Shown here: piece after piece, positions 36,201 to 49,784 of the stretch
How positions within the stretch are numbered: the first letter of the stretch is position 1
Layout: each line of letters starts with the position of its first letter
From: Casuarius casuarius
Taxonomy: Eukaryota > Chordata > Aves > Casuariiformes > Casuariidae
Assembly: GCA_003342895.1 (NCBI GenBank)
Contig: PTFA01000159.1
Coordinates: forward strand, 2,093,233-2,157,232
DNA length: 64,000 nt
Reading direction: 5' to 3'
Program-made: the position numbers and the translations under genes
Notes under the pieces: model-generated
The model's input: the letters and a program-made list of their open reading frames with translations, nothing else
What the model was told of the DNA's origin: nothing
Database searches by the model: none

Positions 36201-37165
36201 AGGCGGCTGTCAGAGGCAAGTCCTAGAGACGTTTTTTTTCAAAGACTTTTTCCCTTTTTTAATATTGGTGAATGCTGAAGAAACAGTGTTTGGGGGGGGG
36301 GAGAAAGAGGGAGTCTTAAAATAAGGCTATACAAATAATTCTTATGAGGGGAGTGAAAAGAATTGCACCAAGGAGGCTCATAAAAAAACAATGTTAAATT
36401 TTTCTAAACTGGGGCTCTTGTGAGCAATGGCCTGCACTGAGAATAATATTCATCCCTGTTCAGAGAACCAGCACAAGGACTATTTCCACAACAAATGACC
36501 TTTAAAGTGGGGCTGACATGATGTGTAAGCTGTGTGCTGGCCCTCTGCAGTGCAGTGCATTGCACATTGAGGAGGCGATGTTTGCTTTACGCCTATGAAA
36601 AATTGTCCGTGTCTGCCCCCGCCAAGCCACTCTAAACACACATTTGTTTATATGCCCTTTTGGCTACGAGGCCCTGCATCACAAAATAGCACCCAAGCAA
36701 CTTGCTATTTTGAAAAACACATGATAAAAATACTTACTTCCCCTCGAGAATGGCCAACTCCTGCCTATTACCCGTCTTCTTGACACAGAGTGGAAAGCCC
36801 CAGAGAGGGGGCAGCCAGGGTACATGTGCACCTCTCTGCTCTAGCGCACTGAAAATAACAGAGTGAAAAAAGCACGGGCAAAGGGAAGGTGTTTCAGAGC
36901 GCTGCATTTGAGCTCCCAGCCTCTCCAAGCAAACACCGATTCCTCTGCAGACGGTGGCTAAAGGGCCACGGGAGGGACAGCAGCCGAGCGAGGCGCCAGT
37001 GCAGGCGGCATGGCAAGGGAGAGGCTGTGAAAGCTGCTGTCCCCATAACAGCTCAGCAGCTGCTCTGTCCCTTACTTCTGGCAAAGCATTTATAGGTATC
37101 CTCACCTAGAAACAAAGCAAACAAGTGCCTCTGCCAAAATGCAACTGGTTGAATTTCTGCACAGG

Positions 37166-37179
37166 AAAAAAAAAAAAAA
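37166..37179. repeat. A14 homopolymer
   Basis: Fourteen consecutive A followed by an A-rich GAAAGAAAAA tail. No retroposed sequence could be recognised upstream. Confidence 0.9.
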
Positions 37180-40100
37180 GAAAGAAAAATGTGTCATCAC
37201 CAAGGGCACAGCACGACTTTTACCAGTGCTGCAAGCAAGTCTCTAACTGCCTCATCATCTCCAGGCTTTATCGCTATCTCTGCCTTCACTGCTCATGAAA
37301 ACAATCCATTTTGATCCAAGTCCTTGCTANCACCAAAGAGCTTGTCTGGAACGAACATCGCATTTGCCACATCCACAGTGTCCCCTCTCTCTGCATGGTA
37401 TACCAATGGCTTCACTAGCTAGAGGAGAAACTCTCGGCCCATCTTATGTTTGCGCAGTGACAGACATGCTGGGACTCCATCCCTCATCGCTCCCTAGGCA
37501 ATAATGTCAAAAATCAGCAGTCGGCAGTGGCTGAGGACTAACTCAAACCTGTTCTCCCCTCCTCAGAGGTCGCCGATGCTGTGTATCTGACAAACATACC
37601 CATGTACACGCAACACATGCTTTCCCAAGGCAGCATGTTAGATACTGCAAAATGAGATCAAGCCCTTAGTGCTTTTGCAAAATTGCTTTTGATCATACAC
37701 AATATGAGAGTAACTTACAGTGAAAGGCGTGTGAAATAATTGGGTATACATTGTTCCGCCTACTGTGCAGGCATAAAACCACAGTAGCTGGTAGGGGCGG
37801 CATGAAAGAGAACAGCCAGCATGCTGGCTATTCCCATCCCTCCCCTTAACTTCATAGAGCCTCCTTGGCCTCGTGCAAAATTTCCCAGCAGGTTTGATGC
37901 AAAAGTGTACGATGAGCAAATGAGCATGCATGAAGCTAGGGAAATCAGCACGTTCAGTAGTATGCCCTTTACTGCTATAGTGTTCCTGTTGCTTATTAAG
38001 AACAGGGACACAAAAATAAAGAAGTGCTTGAACAGTGCTAACTACTCAGTGGCATGATCAGCGGGCTCCCAGGGGCGAACTGAGGTGGCAGCTACTGGGG
38101 GACTGGGGCAGGGCTTTTCCCACTGCAACCTGCCCTTTGCAGGGGCGGCCACTTCTGGCTGCTCCCTGGCCCCGGGCCACCCTCCCAGGCCTATGTATGC
38201 TCCATACCTTCATAATGGCAGAGGGCACCTTAAAAGCTGAAACATATGTGCTCTGCACTCCACCCACTTATTCAGAGCAGGAAAAAGCCCCCAGGAAGGT
38301 CAGTCACTAGGACCAAAAGGCATCTGTATCAACCACAGTTCTGCCATTATCAAAGCTCCTTCTTGTCTTTGGCTTCCTTTGTTTATCCTCAAAACTGCAC
38401 CACGTTTCACTTTTGTATTCCACTTACCTATTTTCCTGCACCACCTCTCCAAGCGTACGTGCTCCCTCCTTCTCTCTTTTTGCTCATGTGCTTTTCTGCT
38501 TTTGCTCTTTCTCTTCCGTTTACCCAGCTTTGAACCAACCCCTTCTCATCTCCCTCTTGCCTCAGCACTTGCCTGTAAGGGACACCAATTATAGAGTTAC
38601 AAGTAATGTCTGAAATATAAAAAATATTTTAATCAAGAATACTCTCTTTAAAAACTAGGAATATATTGATTTTTTTGTGTGTCTTTTTTTCTTTTGCAAC
38701 ATTCTTGGTAAACCCAAAAGGCACTGTGAAATGGATACTGACAGTTTTCATTTACTTCAGAAATGACTTTTTTATCACAGAAAACATTTCAGTGTCCTTT
38801 TCCTGCCCTCTACACATACATTTCGCTCCCCTCTTCCCCTACGCACATAAGCGCACTCTGTTTTTTTTTTAATTTCACTTTCATTTTTCCGTTCTGCATC
38901 TACAAGTGTAGACAAGGAGCTCTACTCCTTGGACAGCTGTTTCACTTCTGGTGGGAATAGCCTGCAGACCTGGAGTACATGGAAAACTTGGGGCAGAGCT
39001 ATGTGGGGCCCGCGGAGGGAGGGCTGCACTCAGTCAGCCGTCCCCAAGGCATCCAAAAAGCCAAATAAATAAAAAGAGAAGCCTTGGCCTGGCCCAGAGG
39101 AGCCCTGCACACATTAGTGTCCTGATTTGGGACAGACGTTTGCAACCAGAGGGTATAAACCCTTTGGAAGAGCTGGGCTTCGATAGATGGAGACAGCCTG
39201 GTGTGAAGGAGAGAGGTAGTGAAGCTATCGTCCCCGCTGTGCCCTCATGGCTCCCCAGCACAGACCGGCCGGCCCCGCTCGGCGGTGCCCCCTTCGGGGC
39301 GCTCGTGCCCAGCACCGATGCTCACTCAGGACCCGGGTTGTGTGACTGCCTATTTCTGCACTTCTGCTCCTTCGCTCCATTTCCTAGTCATTCCCTTTAA
39401 AGGGATTAACTCACCGCGGCATAGAAAATCCAGTCTCAACCCATCCATATTAATAATTCAGGAGCTTCCCTTTCCTCTTTAAGTAGAAAGCAGCTGTCTT
39501 GGATTTCTACAGCACCTAGTGCTTTGAATATAGATGTGGCAGCGTTATCTACTGCTGTTGCTCAATAGCTGTTTGTGTTACATCTTTCAGCATTATTTAT
39601 AACCTGATTGTTATGCTTTCTAGACTCTACCCATGCATCTTCCAGGAATGGACTCCAGGCTTTCGTCTTGGAGCAACTCCAAAGGCAGCAGTGAGTATTT
39701 CTTTCTCCCTTCCTGCACCTGCAGTTTCACACGGTTTTTCTGCATAGCTCGGTTAACCCTTTCTGTGCTCTGACCGAGGCTGAAGAAACTGTTATCCTCT
39801 TCCTCCAAACCTCTTTTCTTAAGGGAATTAGACTGCCTATACGATTCCATCACAGATAGAGGTGGAAATGATTCCACCTATAGCTTTTTCTTGTTTATCT
39901 AGTAGAAGAATATTAGATTTGAGTGTAACATAATGAAAGTACATACGCAGGACTAGCAATATAGGACTTAGGTGCTGCTTTCAGTTTAGAGAGCGATAGA
40001 TAGCCTTTACACTGCAGAATATACTCTGCACATTTGGTCAAGCTTCTCTTGACCCCTGAGCCCTTTTGGGCAAACGGTATAAGGTTTCGTGCAGGGCCCT

Positions 40101-40415
40101 TAGGACCTAGCACTTTAGGGATCCTTGTCCCTAAGTAAAACCTAGCGGGTTGTGCCATTGCTCAGCCTTTGCCTGGTTCTGGCTTAATGGGATTTGCTGC
40201 TGGGCGTTGAAAGATCAAAGATGCCTTTTGACCTCTGTTTTCCTTTTCATTTCTGGAAGGTAAGGCGTCATGGTCCTGCAGGAGGGTTTTTCTTTACAGA
40301 TCAATTAAGTTAGAAAAATATTGTGCATAGCAAATCCCATACTTTCTCACCTCAGGAAAATTTGCTCATTATGCTGAAGACCTTTCGAACTTGCAAAGCT
40401 TGTAGGTACTGCATT

Positions 40416-40432
40416 AAAAAAAAAAAAAAAAA
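40416..40432. repeat. A17 homopolymer
   Basis: Seventeen consecutive A in intergenic sequence. No recognisable retroposon precedes it. Confidence 0.9.
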
Positions 40433-43400
40433 GACCCTTTCCATAGCAACCCGTGTCTCTCTCACTCTCTCGTGATGCTTGCTGTCAGTACGCTGCTGCA
40501 AACCCCTGGCTCTCCCCTGCGTAGCCTGCAGGCGCAGGGACCCCGAGGGTACAGCGGCCGGCTCCACGCGGGAGCTGATTAAAAACCTCCGCTCACAGGT
40601 GTGCTTCCCAAGCGCCTTTGATCAGGTTCAGACCACCTCCTCCCCGAGCAATTCGTTATGATGGGCTTTCAGAGCACTCACTTTATACTAACAAAGCAAT
40701 AAAAATACTAATAAATTCTGAGCTGGCTTTGTGGCAGCTTTCATGCCAGAGCCTCGGGTGCAGGGAAGGACATGAAAATCAGGGCTGTGAGAGCGGGAGC
40801 TGACATGTTTCGGAGCGAGTGAAAACTTTCGAAAGTTGTAGAAATCAGGCATTTTGCCTATGGGAATACAGCAGAGCAGAAAGCCGGGAAAGCTGGAGTA
40901 CAAATGACAAGCGAGCACCGTGATAACATCAGGCTATAGGGCAACCTGCACCTAAATGTTACACTAAATGGTGCACAACCCGGCTACTGAGGCCATGGAG
41001 AAAGGCGAGCGAGCAGCACTGCCCAAGAGCCGGCCCAACATGCCTGGACACATCAAGGCAGCTCACCATGTCCCCATCTACAGAAAATGCGCCGCTGACA
41101 CCAAGAGGTACACTTCTGGTGCCCACAAGTGAGGGAAATTTTGCCTCATCAGCCTTGCCCATTGCCTGAAGACCCGTGGCCGCTGGCAGCCCCTGGCATG
41201 GGACAGCGCACCAGGCATGTGGGCGGCCACAGGGGCAAATGCCACCACGTTGCACGTCTCCTCTATCCACGGGAAATGCCGGAGACACCCTGAAGCAAGG
41301 GACAGCATCTCCCACCCACTGCAGTTTCTCACTTGGAAAAGTGATGCGGAGCCAAAGGCAGGAGGGAAAAGCCATGTCAAACCGGGCGTCTCGACAAGGC
41401 AGGACCACCATGCAGAGGTGCCTGTGGCTGCAGCACCAGCTCCGCGTTGGATGCTCCGCTCTGGCCCAGGCTCACATTAAAACTAGTGGGGGATGAGATC
41501 GTCGGGATCGGCCATCGTTCCTGACACCGTCTGGGCATAGTGACCTCTGGCATGCTGCTATTGCTTGGCTGATGGGAAGCGCCCGGAGGCAAGGTTGGCC
41601 TCGTGCTGGCTGCCGGGGTAAGGTGGGGAGCCTCCTCCTGGGCACTGCGCCGAGGCGGCCTGAGAAAGGAGTTGCTCCGAGAAGGACGTTCCCCAGCGCC
41701 CTCTCCCCCGTGCAGCTGCAGGCTCAGTCGTCCAGCTACACAGCTGTTGGTGTTATTGAAGTGCAAACTGCAACGCCTGCTTTTTTCCTAAGTGTAAATG
41801 GCAGCACGATGTCATGCCTGCAGAGAGGAAAGCGGCTTCTTGCTTAGGGAGAACAGCAAAAAACATACCTCAAAAAGCGTGATAAAAAGGCAAGTGTGTC
41901 AGCAGGTTGTGACAGGCGAGACTGGCTCCTTCGGTGGCAGTGGTTCGGATCTCACTCGAGCCACTCCTCTGCATGCTGCCGGGGGAGGCAGCTACTGGGG
42001 GAGAGGACGGGGGCGCGGGAGGGAAGTTTCCTGGTGCAGCCATTTCTTCAACACCTGGGCAGAGCATCACTAATGCAATCACAAGCGATAGTGTAGGAAT
42101 TCCCAGAAGATTTCCTAGAACGAGCTCAGCAGAGCTGGAGGGGGGAGGGAAGGAGGGAAGCTAATGTTTACCAGGGGTCTGAGAAGAGCAAAAGACCATG
42201 AGACTTGCCACAGCGCATGTCCCAGTTTGGCAGGGGACAGTCAGAATGGGCTGGGGAGCCGTGTGCTGCTAGCCTCCAGTGCAGCCCCTCTGCAGGGAGG
42301 CGTGCTGCTCAGCACCAGCAGATTTCACTGAATTCACCCTATCTGGAAGCACAATATTTAGCTTTTGCTGCGCTCTGCTCATCAGCAGCATTGGAAAGGT
42401 GTATATAAAAAAAAGAGCTATAAGCAGGCTGATCACTGACCATGACCGGGGGTTATAGTTTTTCCTGTGCTACGTAGAAGAGTCTCAGATTGCATTTCTA
42501 TTATCTGTTCCAGCTGTTGATGCTGAGAGGAGTTAGGATACATTTAATACCAGGTGAAAAGTTGGAGACAGTGCTACACACGTGAGTGAACCCTTATAGG
42601 AGTCTGACAGAAAAGATTCACTCCCAGCAAAAAGGCAGACATTCATCTTAATATCTTTTCTGTCACCTACAGCTGCAAATATGTCATTTCGTTGCTCTTT
42701 CTCCTCCTTCTCAAATAATCATTTCACCTCTAAGAAAATTCAGGAAAATAGATTATTTTATTTCCCACCCTAGAATAGATGCACATTCCCTTCAGGATAT
42801 CTGTCTGTAGGTTGGTAAAGATTTACTGTATGCTTTCAAATTCTTTCACGCATCTCCAGGTTTTCGTGTTTATGTGGCAAAAACTAATTATATCAATAGA
42901 AAGACTTGGTGGTTTTGGGGTCAAGTCTCCCACACTCAGGCAGAGCTACCCTGGAGAAGGGTCCACACTGAGGGTCCGAGTAGCTCCAAGAAAACACGTA
43001 AGCTCCACAGCTTAACTTTTTCCTTGGGAGGAAGAAGAGCCTCAGAAGTGTCTTGTGGAAACCGGGGAAATAAGTATTTTCCATGTCCTTGGACAAAAGT
43101 TGATGCCCGGATCATGAGTTTTAAACACAGATAGTTTAAAAGGGCAGCAGCAGTGGCTCCCACTGAAGATTTACTCTGAATTGATTAATGATATCAGATG
43201 GAGCATGGTGATTATGCTATGAAATTGGTATTAAATCTTCCCTAATAAGAAAGCAAGTTCATATGCTGAAAAAGTAATAATCTAAGGAATAGCATTTCTG
43301 AATTTCTAAATATACTACTGTTATCTAGTAAAATACCATGAATTTGTGCCATACATTGACCTAGCATGTTCACTTTTTTATGAACAACAATGGTATAAAG

Positions 43401-44740
43401 AGATGCTTTCTTTGTAAAACTTGAGAAATATCTGAAAATTAAAACAGCAGCAGGGAAAAAAAACCACACAAAATAAAACTTAAAACACAACCATATTCCT
43501 AGAGCTATTATTGGAAAGGTTGTCATATTTGTGTGAAATCTCAGGAAGGGAATGTATGCAAGCAGTCTGCTCAGCATAAACCCCAAACATTTACCACAGT
43601 GCTAGATTATATGTAATAATACATTCCAAAAGGGAGATACACCACAAATCAAATTACACAACTTATTAGTGTGTTTTGACACCCAGAAGGAGAAAGTGCC
43701 AGCGAAATGCTTTTCCATCAAGCATACCAGATCCACAACTACCAACCACAAGGCTCCAAGTAAAAAACACAGCTGGGTTGCCAGCAACAGCAAAACATGA
43801 CCACAGCAGGGTAAAGGAGTAAAAAGTCCCTCTGCAGAGGCTCCAGCCACACCTGGCTCCCTACAGAGGAGCAACTTCTGCAATAAGCTCTCTGCAAGGA
43901 GGGACTGGGGCTTAGCACCACATAGCTTTGCTGCTGCTGGCTGCTCTTCCCGAGTATCACCAGCATCATCATTGGTGCGGTCTGCACAGGCAACAGGCTG
44001 GTCTGTGCCCAAACCATGAGCAGGGGACTCGGACCTGTAAAACACATACATAACCTCAGAAACCATGTTATTGAGCATGTGAGGCCATCGAGGAATGAAC
44101 ATTCCTTAGGCATCTACCGCCTCTTATTTTTTGCATAATAGGAAAATCTGGCTGCAAAATGGAATCGCTGTAGTTTGCTGCTGTAGATAGGAGCCTTATT
44201 TCAATGGGAGTGCCTGAATTTCACGAAATAATGAGCAAAGAAATACCTGTAACATAAAGTGTGCTTCGTTCATATGCTTTTAGTATATGTGGTTTCATTC
44301 CTCAATATTTCCTTCCTGTATCATTGATTTTGCAAGAGTAATGAAGTCCTGAAAATAAAGGACATCCTACCTCTCACATCCCCTATCGATGCTTTTGTGA
44401 TATGTAAGATAACCTTTACCGATTGAATATACAGAGTATCACACTAGCAACATGTTCAGAGCATGGGGTCAACCCTCACCCCCTCCTGCGGAGCTGCCAC
44501 AGGTCCCAGTCTTCTCCCTTGGCTGCCGAAAAGGCCCCACGACCTTCTGGGCCCTTCCTTCCCACCACCCAGGCCGGCGTCTGAGGCTGCCACTCAGGCA
44601 CCATCGCGATTTGGCCACCGGGACGGATGCTGTCATGCACAGCCTGCTTCGCTTTACAGAAATACCCGAAGCCAGCCCAGCTCCCTCGGTATTTTCACTG
44701 AGAGAGGAAAGCGCTGATTAAAACGATGGAAAGTCAACAT

Positions 44741-47700
44741 TAATGAAAAATCTCTTTCTTCTTTATCATCTGCTCTATTAGAGGCCTACAGGAAAAATTA
44801 GGCTTTTTTGGAAATATTATTAGGTATTATATTTTTGCTTTTCTTTGAGAATCTGCAATGACTGGCCTGTCTTTTGGGGAACAGGTGCTCTATGGCCTCA
44901 AATCTTGTATTAATTAGTTGTCACTGTCCAATTAATCACGTACGTCTACTCCTATAGGCGGGCTGGGGAATTATGGTTTACAGAGCTGGGTAGCCTTTTA
45001 TAATCAGCTTGTCAGGGGTCAAATGACTGCAAGGAAATAAATAATCTGGCGCTCAGCAAATATCTAACAGGGACTGGCATTGCAGCTCTTTCTGCTCGCT
45101 CTTGGATGCGAGCTCAGACAAATGAAGACTCAGAATAGGCGCCGCGTGACTTTTGTTAATGAACTTGAAACAAATCAATGAGATTCTGACACCAGAAATT
45201 TGTGCTTCTCTGAAGGCAGTAAAATTATTCCATTTGCAATCTCTGCTGAAGATTCGCAGTCTCTAGCAGATTTCAGAGAAAAAACTGCTGCAGCTGGGCA
45301 GGAACCAGAAACCAGGTGAGTTTCACATGACTTCTGAGTTTGATGAAAAGTATTTCTCACTGCTGGGCAGAAGGGAGTTACCAAATTTAATTATTCCAAC
45401 CCACAACCATAAAAAAATTTTTTGCAGATAAATTTGTCCTTGCTTCACAGCAGAGAGAGAGAAAGAAAAAAAAAACAGCAAAATTTGGAACTCTTGTCAA
45501 ACTGCTAAAAGGGCTCATTAATGTTGTTAGCTGAACCTTACTCAGTGCAAAGAGGAATGCTTTTAAATGTGTGAATATATTCAACGCGCTTGCATAAGAA
45601 ACGTGGTTCTTTATAGTGGCTACCCTGCAAGGACAGATGCTCACCCAGGTGAGAGGTGCCTGAAGCTGCAAAAATCCCTTCTTCCCAGAGCGCACATGGG
45701 GTGTCAGCGAGAGCCATCCCGCAGAACGGCTCTGCCAGCTCCCAGAGCCAAAAGCAAGAGCATTAATGATGTATCAGTGCACCAAAGACTGTTGTTCCAG
45801 GATTTAAAGCTGCACTCCAGCCATGTAGGATTCCCACAGGAGGTGTGTGCTGAATATTGAGGTTATGCAAGGATTTTTTCTTTTAAAAGTAAACTCACGT
45901 TTCAATTTCTTTTGCTGTTTTTCAGTGGTTTGCTGGATAGCTTGGGAAATGATGGGGTTTTTTTCTATTTGGTGATTGAGCTGAAAACCTGTAAGAAAAT
46001 TTGTTTCAGGACAAGTCAGAATATTTAGGGTTTTACCTGAAAAATGAAAAAAAAAAATCTAGGAAAAGAACCATTCTGTACGAAGTAAAAAATATAATAT
46101 TTGACCTAAAATGAAATGCTTAAGATATAACTTTCTGTTATATAATCAGTTCTTATACTTTAAAAAAAATTGCATTCATTAACATTTCTTGTGGAAATTT
46201 TAAGAACTGTACTGTAAAATATTGAAATAAATTTTTTAATTCAAAAATTGTTATTAATTGCAAATCAAACTTTTAAGTGGTTTTAATTCTTTAAAACCAT
46301 TTTTTTTTCTGTAACCTTATCGGCAAAATTTCTTCCCTCCTCTGCTCTGTTGCCTGCTAATTAATGGCAATGGGAAATTTCTGGTGCCACAAACTGGAAA
46401 AGGGCATTAAAATTGCTGTCATCACTAAAATATGTGAATAGCACAAGTCCCTAATATTTCCAAAGACCTCCAGAAAAAAGGCAAGCTACCCTGTCTTACA
46501 GACAGCAAACATTACCACACAACCCTTGAACTTGCTTGCTGTGGCCATGCAGGACATCCGAGGCTGCATCTGCTTTACCAAGAAGTATCACCCAGAAGGA
46601 GTGGCGCTGTAGACTGAGATATTTGATGCTGAAGACCTGAGGTCCACAATATCTGTGGGTGGTTCACAGCACCTACATGAATAGCCCTCACTATTTTTTT
46701 ATTTCTAGTCTGGGGCCATGAAGACGAACCCTCATTAGCAGGTCTATTAGGTACATAGCAGGTCCATTAGGTACACATCTTTATTTTCTTCTGAAAAGTT
46801 CATGTGCTCCAAGATTGCTCCATGGCGGGAACCAAAGTGTAGTGTGGCGGAACGGTCACGAGATTTATTTCAAAAGTACACTCTGGTACTCACCTGAAAT
46901 GCTTATGTAGATTGTGTGTGCAAAGGGAAAACTGAGACCAAGGCTCTGAAATGCTAATTCTGGCCCCATTTATATCATCTTTTCACTTCTAACTTGAAAG
47001 GGGTACATTTTAAGATGGTTTGAGTGTTTCTGTAATACTATCCAAAAAATGTAATTTCCAGAAGTAGCAGTCAATCAACAGTTACCACTGACTGGCACTG
47101 GCAGGAGATGTGAACTGTACAAATTCTGTTCTTCAAAACTACAGAGCTTTCTTGGAGGTATCACCATTATCACAACTATTTATAAATGGGTTTGAAAGCT
47201 ACATATCAAGACAAGATAATAATTAATTTAAGAATAATATAGGCACAAAATCAAATGGATATGAATGAATCAAGAAAAAATTTAGGCCAGAAATTGGAAA
47301 ACTGGTCCCAATTAACCAAAAAATGAAACCGAAACAGTCTACCTACAAGATAGTGGGAGCCAGGATCCTCCACTGTCTTAAAATGAGGATGATAGATTAT
47401 GGAAGGAATTGTATAAAGAAAAGAGTGAAACATTTAAGATCGTTTTTTCAGTCCTTACCCCTCCAATTTCTTGGTATCTGCACAGCAGGGAGCTGAAAGC
47501 AGGTTATTTGTTGATAGTGTTTGTTCATACATTTTTTATATTTTATGCATCAAAGCTTTGAGAGCACTAGGAAAGGTTTGCTTGGTTTTCTTCCCTCCTA
47601 ATATATAATGTGCTTTCCAAAGGATTTGAGTTTTTTTCCACCTTCCTCTGAAGCACAGGAGATTGGCCACACACCATAGTTTCTTTGTTTTACGTCTTTT

Positions 47701-49784
47701 TCTGTTGTTTGTTATGTTCTACTTCCTGGACAATCTGGGAGTTTTTTCCAACTAAAACCTTGCTTTTGCAAGACCTGGGATACTGAAAATGTCCTCAGCT
47801 GTCCTGTAGCATACTGTATGTGGGGGTTTTCATCTTTTACCACATATCTTAAGTTAGTTTTATAGCTCGTGAGGAAAGACTAGTACGTGCAACTGATGTT
47901 CAGTGTTTCCTTCAAAATAAAATGCCTAAAACATGGTATCTGTGACTGAGAGGGACTGGTCTTGATGACATAGTTGGTTCTTTGTGGTCCTATATGGCAG
48001 TATTGATTCATTATGCACAATTTTGTACTAAGTAGGCAATAAGTATAACATGAAGGAAATACTGGGACCCCCAGGCAGAGTCTGGGGCTTGACTCTATGT
48101 CTGTGGTGAGCTAAGGGAAGACCCAAGATCCAAACATTGCTGAACTGTGGTCAAAACCAGAATCGGACAGCACGTTTGTGGTACAGTACAGGCTTTTGAT
48201 TTCTACCTAGTTGCACCTAGACTTTATTCTTCATCCACCACTGCATCACATGGTTCTCCTGAAAGATACCTGTACAATTTCAAGACATAGACAATGAGGA
48301 CTACTGACTATGATTAAGAATACAGGGTTACGGTACCCAACCAAAAGAGACCTTATCTTCTTTACATTTCTTTCTGACTCTGCCAATAGCAGATTATGTC
48401 AAAGTATCACTGAGCCCTTTGTGCACATGCATTATTCAAAACATGCACTTTTTTATTATAACTTTTACATGGGGAAAGCACACATTGTTAAGATGTACTA
48501 TGCAAACAAAATGTGGAGAAATCGTCAATACGAACAAAATGATAATATTAGGCATTAACAGTGCCACCAAAGTTGATTGATATGCCTTAATAATGTCTTT
48601 CCACTTTCCTAAGGGAGGAAGAACAAAATGGAACTGAGACTTTCTTCTACTGGAGATGGTATTTTGCAAGTTCATTTTTCTTTTCAATCACTTCCGAGGA
48701 AGGGATTTTGCACTGAGAGTGTAATCTTCTTTTAAAGAACTCTCCTAGTGTGCTTCTCTTTATGAACTGACATTAGCTGTTATTAAAATATATATTTATT
48801 TACATGGAATTGAAAACACTCTTGTTTCATTTGGCTTCTACAAGTATACAGTAATACTAAATGTATCGGGTCACTGCGCTCTTTAGATCATATTATCGCC
48901 TTTTAGATTCTGCTTGCAAATATAGGAATAGATTAGAGCAAACTATATTTTAATACATAGCAAAACACAAAGTACTTCCAAATATAATCATTCTTTTCCA
49001 ACTGTTTTTTTATGAGGTTTGCCTAAGGGTTTCATTTCATAAAAGCTAGGCGGGTATTCTGCAGTTTTTGCTGTCTAGAGACTTTTATTGCAGGGATCGA
49101 GATTATAAAGGTGGTTTGAGATTTCCAGGCTGAGCGCTTGTGTTCGTAAGGTAGAACCACTTTCCCGTATTGGCAAAGTTAAACCTGTGCAGGAGCATTA
49201 AAATTCTGGAGCAGGAAACAAACCACTCATGTGGTTCCCTCAGTGCAAACCTGCCGTACAGACAGATGGTCTCGTCAGAAGGGCCCGATCCTCTGCTGTA
49301 CCAACAGCTGCAGCTGCTGTGCAGCCCAGACCTCGCGGCACGTTCCCGCTGTTTCACCTGTGGAGCTCACTCACCTCTTCAGGTTGAAGCGTTGGCTTAC
49401 TGAAAGCAGCAAAATGTTCCTCGCTTTGAAGATCTGAAGGCCAGAAAGGCAACTCTGACAGCGCTGTGCGCCTTCCTGCACGGCACAGGCCAAAGGAGGT
49501 CGCCCAGTGCCATCCCCACCAAACCTCTAGCTTTGCTCCACCTGTGCCATGTGTGCTGGAGAGGGAACTGATTATGGTTTGAAATGTGAATGGCATCATG
49601 ACCCCAACATAAGCCTAGCTAAGATGCCTACATGAATGATCACTGCTCTGTCAAAAAACAAACAAACAAAAAATACACATGCATTTATGTCCATCCTGAA
49701 TGTCTTTTCCATCTTGGTTCTTCCACTCACTATCTTTAGTAAGAGACTGAAGAAGTCCACTTTGGGGCATGCCTTTGGGCTTAC
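44741..49784. other. Intergenic sequence between the GC-richer part and the CR1 relic
   Basis: Mostly AT-rich, with low-complexity A/T tracts near 46,030-46,320 and the 20-bp tandem at 46737. The stretch 44,740-45,180 is rich in TAAT-type sites and could be a conserved noncoding element. No gene is supported. Confidence 0.65.
46737..46776. repeat. 20-bp tandem repeat, two copies
   Basis: AGCAGGTCTATTAGGTACAT is followed directly by a copy with two C/T differences. Confidence 0.95.

Larger units (their letters stand above)
27911..37100. other. Intergenic sequence downstream of FSHR, part 1
   Basis: No exon with family similarity and splice sites was found. The stretch is AT-rich with scattered homopolymers (A25 at 28671, a C run near 31680-31690, a C run near 33866-33874, a G run near 36291-36301) and the 27-bp tandem at 33204. 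Open frames here are short and dispersed on both strands, as expected by chance. Confidence 0.7.
37101..44740. other. Intergenic sequence, GC-richer middle part
   Basis: This includes a pyrimidine-rich tract at about 38,340-38,560 and CpG-denser patches at about 39,230-39,330 and 41,370-41,740. Open frames up to 166 codons occur (for example 43602-44102 on the minus strand), but none has a recognisable domain, and overlapping frames of similar length argue against coding. LHCGR exon 1 was looked for here and not seen. One unresolved base (N) is at 37330. Confidence 0.65.

Noticed and set aside
38951..39400. 149-codon plus-strand frame in a CpG-denser patch, considered as LHCGR exon 1
   Set aside because: No signal peptide and no cysteine cluster of the glycoprotein hormone receptor N-terminus. 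Proline- and glycine-rich text is typical of GC-rich noncoding DNA.
40959..41411. 150-codon minus-strand frame
   Set aside because: No recognisable domain, and several other frames are open over the same DNA. Open length is explained by high GC content.
43602..44113. Two overlapping minus-strand open frames of 166 and 124 codons
   Set aside because: No recognisable domain, different frames over the same DNA, no splice or promoter context. A few frames of this length are expected by chance in 64 kb of two-strand sequence, more so in GC-richer DNA.
46510..46670. Protein-like text reading AVAMQDIRGCICFTKKYHPE, considered as a retropseudogene
   Set aside because: An in-frame stop follows within a few codons, the family could not be named, and flanking sequence shows no poly-A or duplication.
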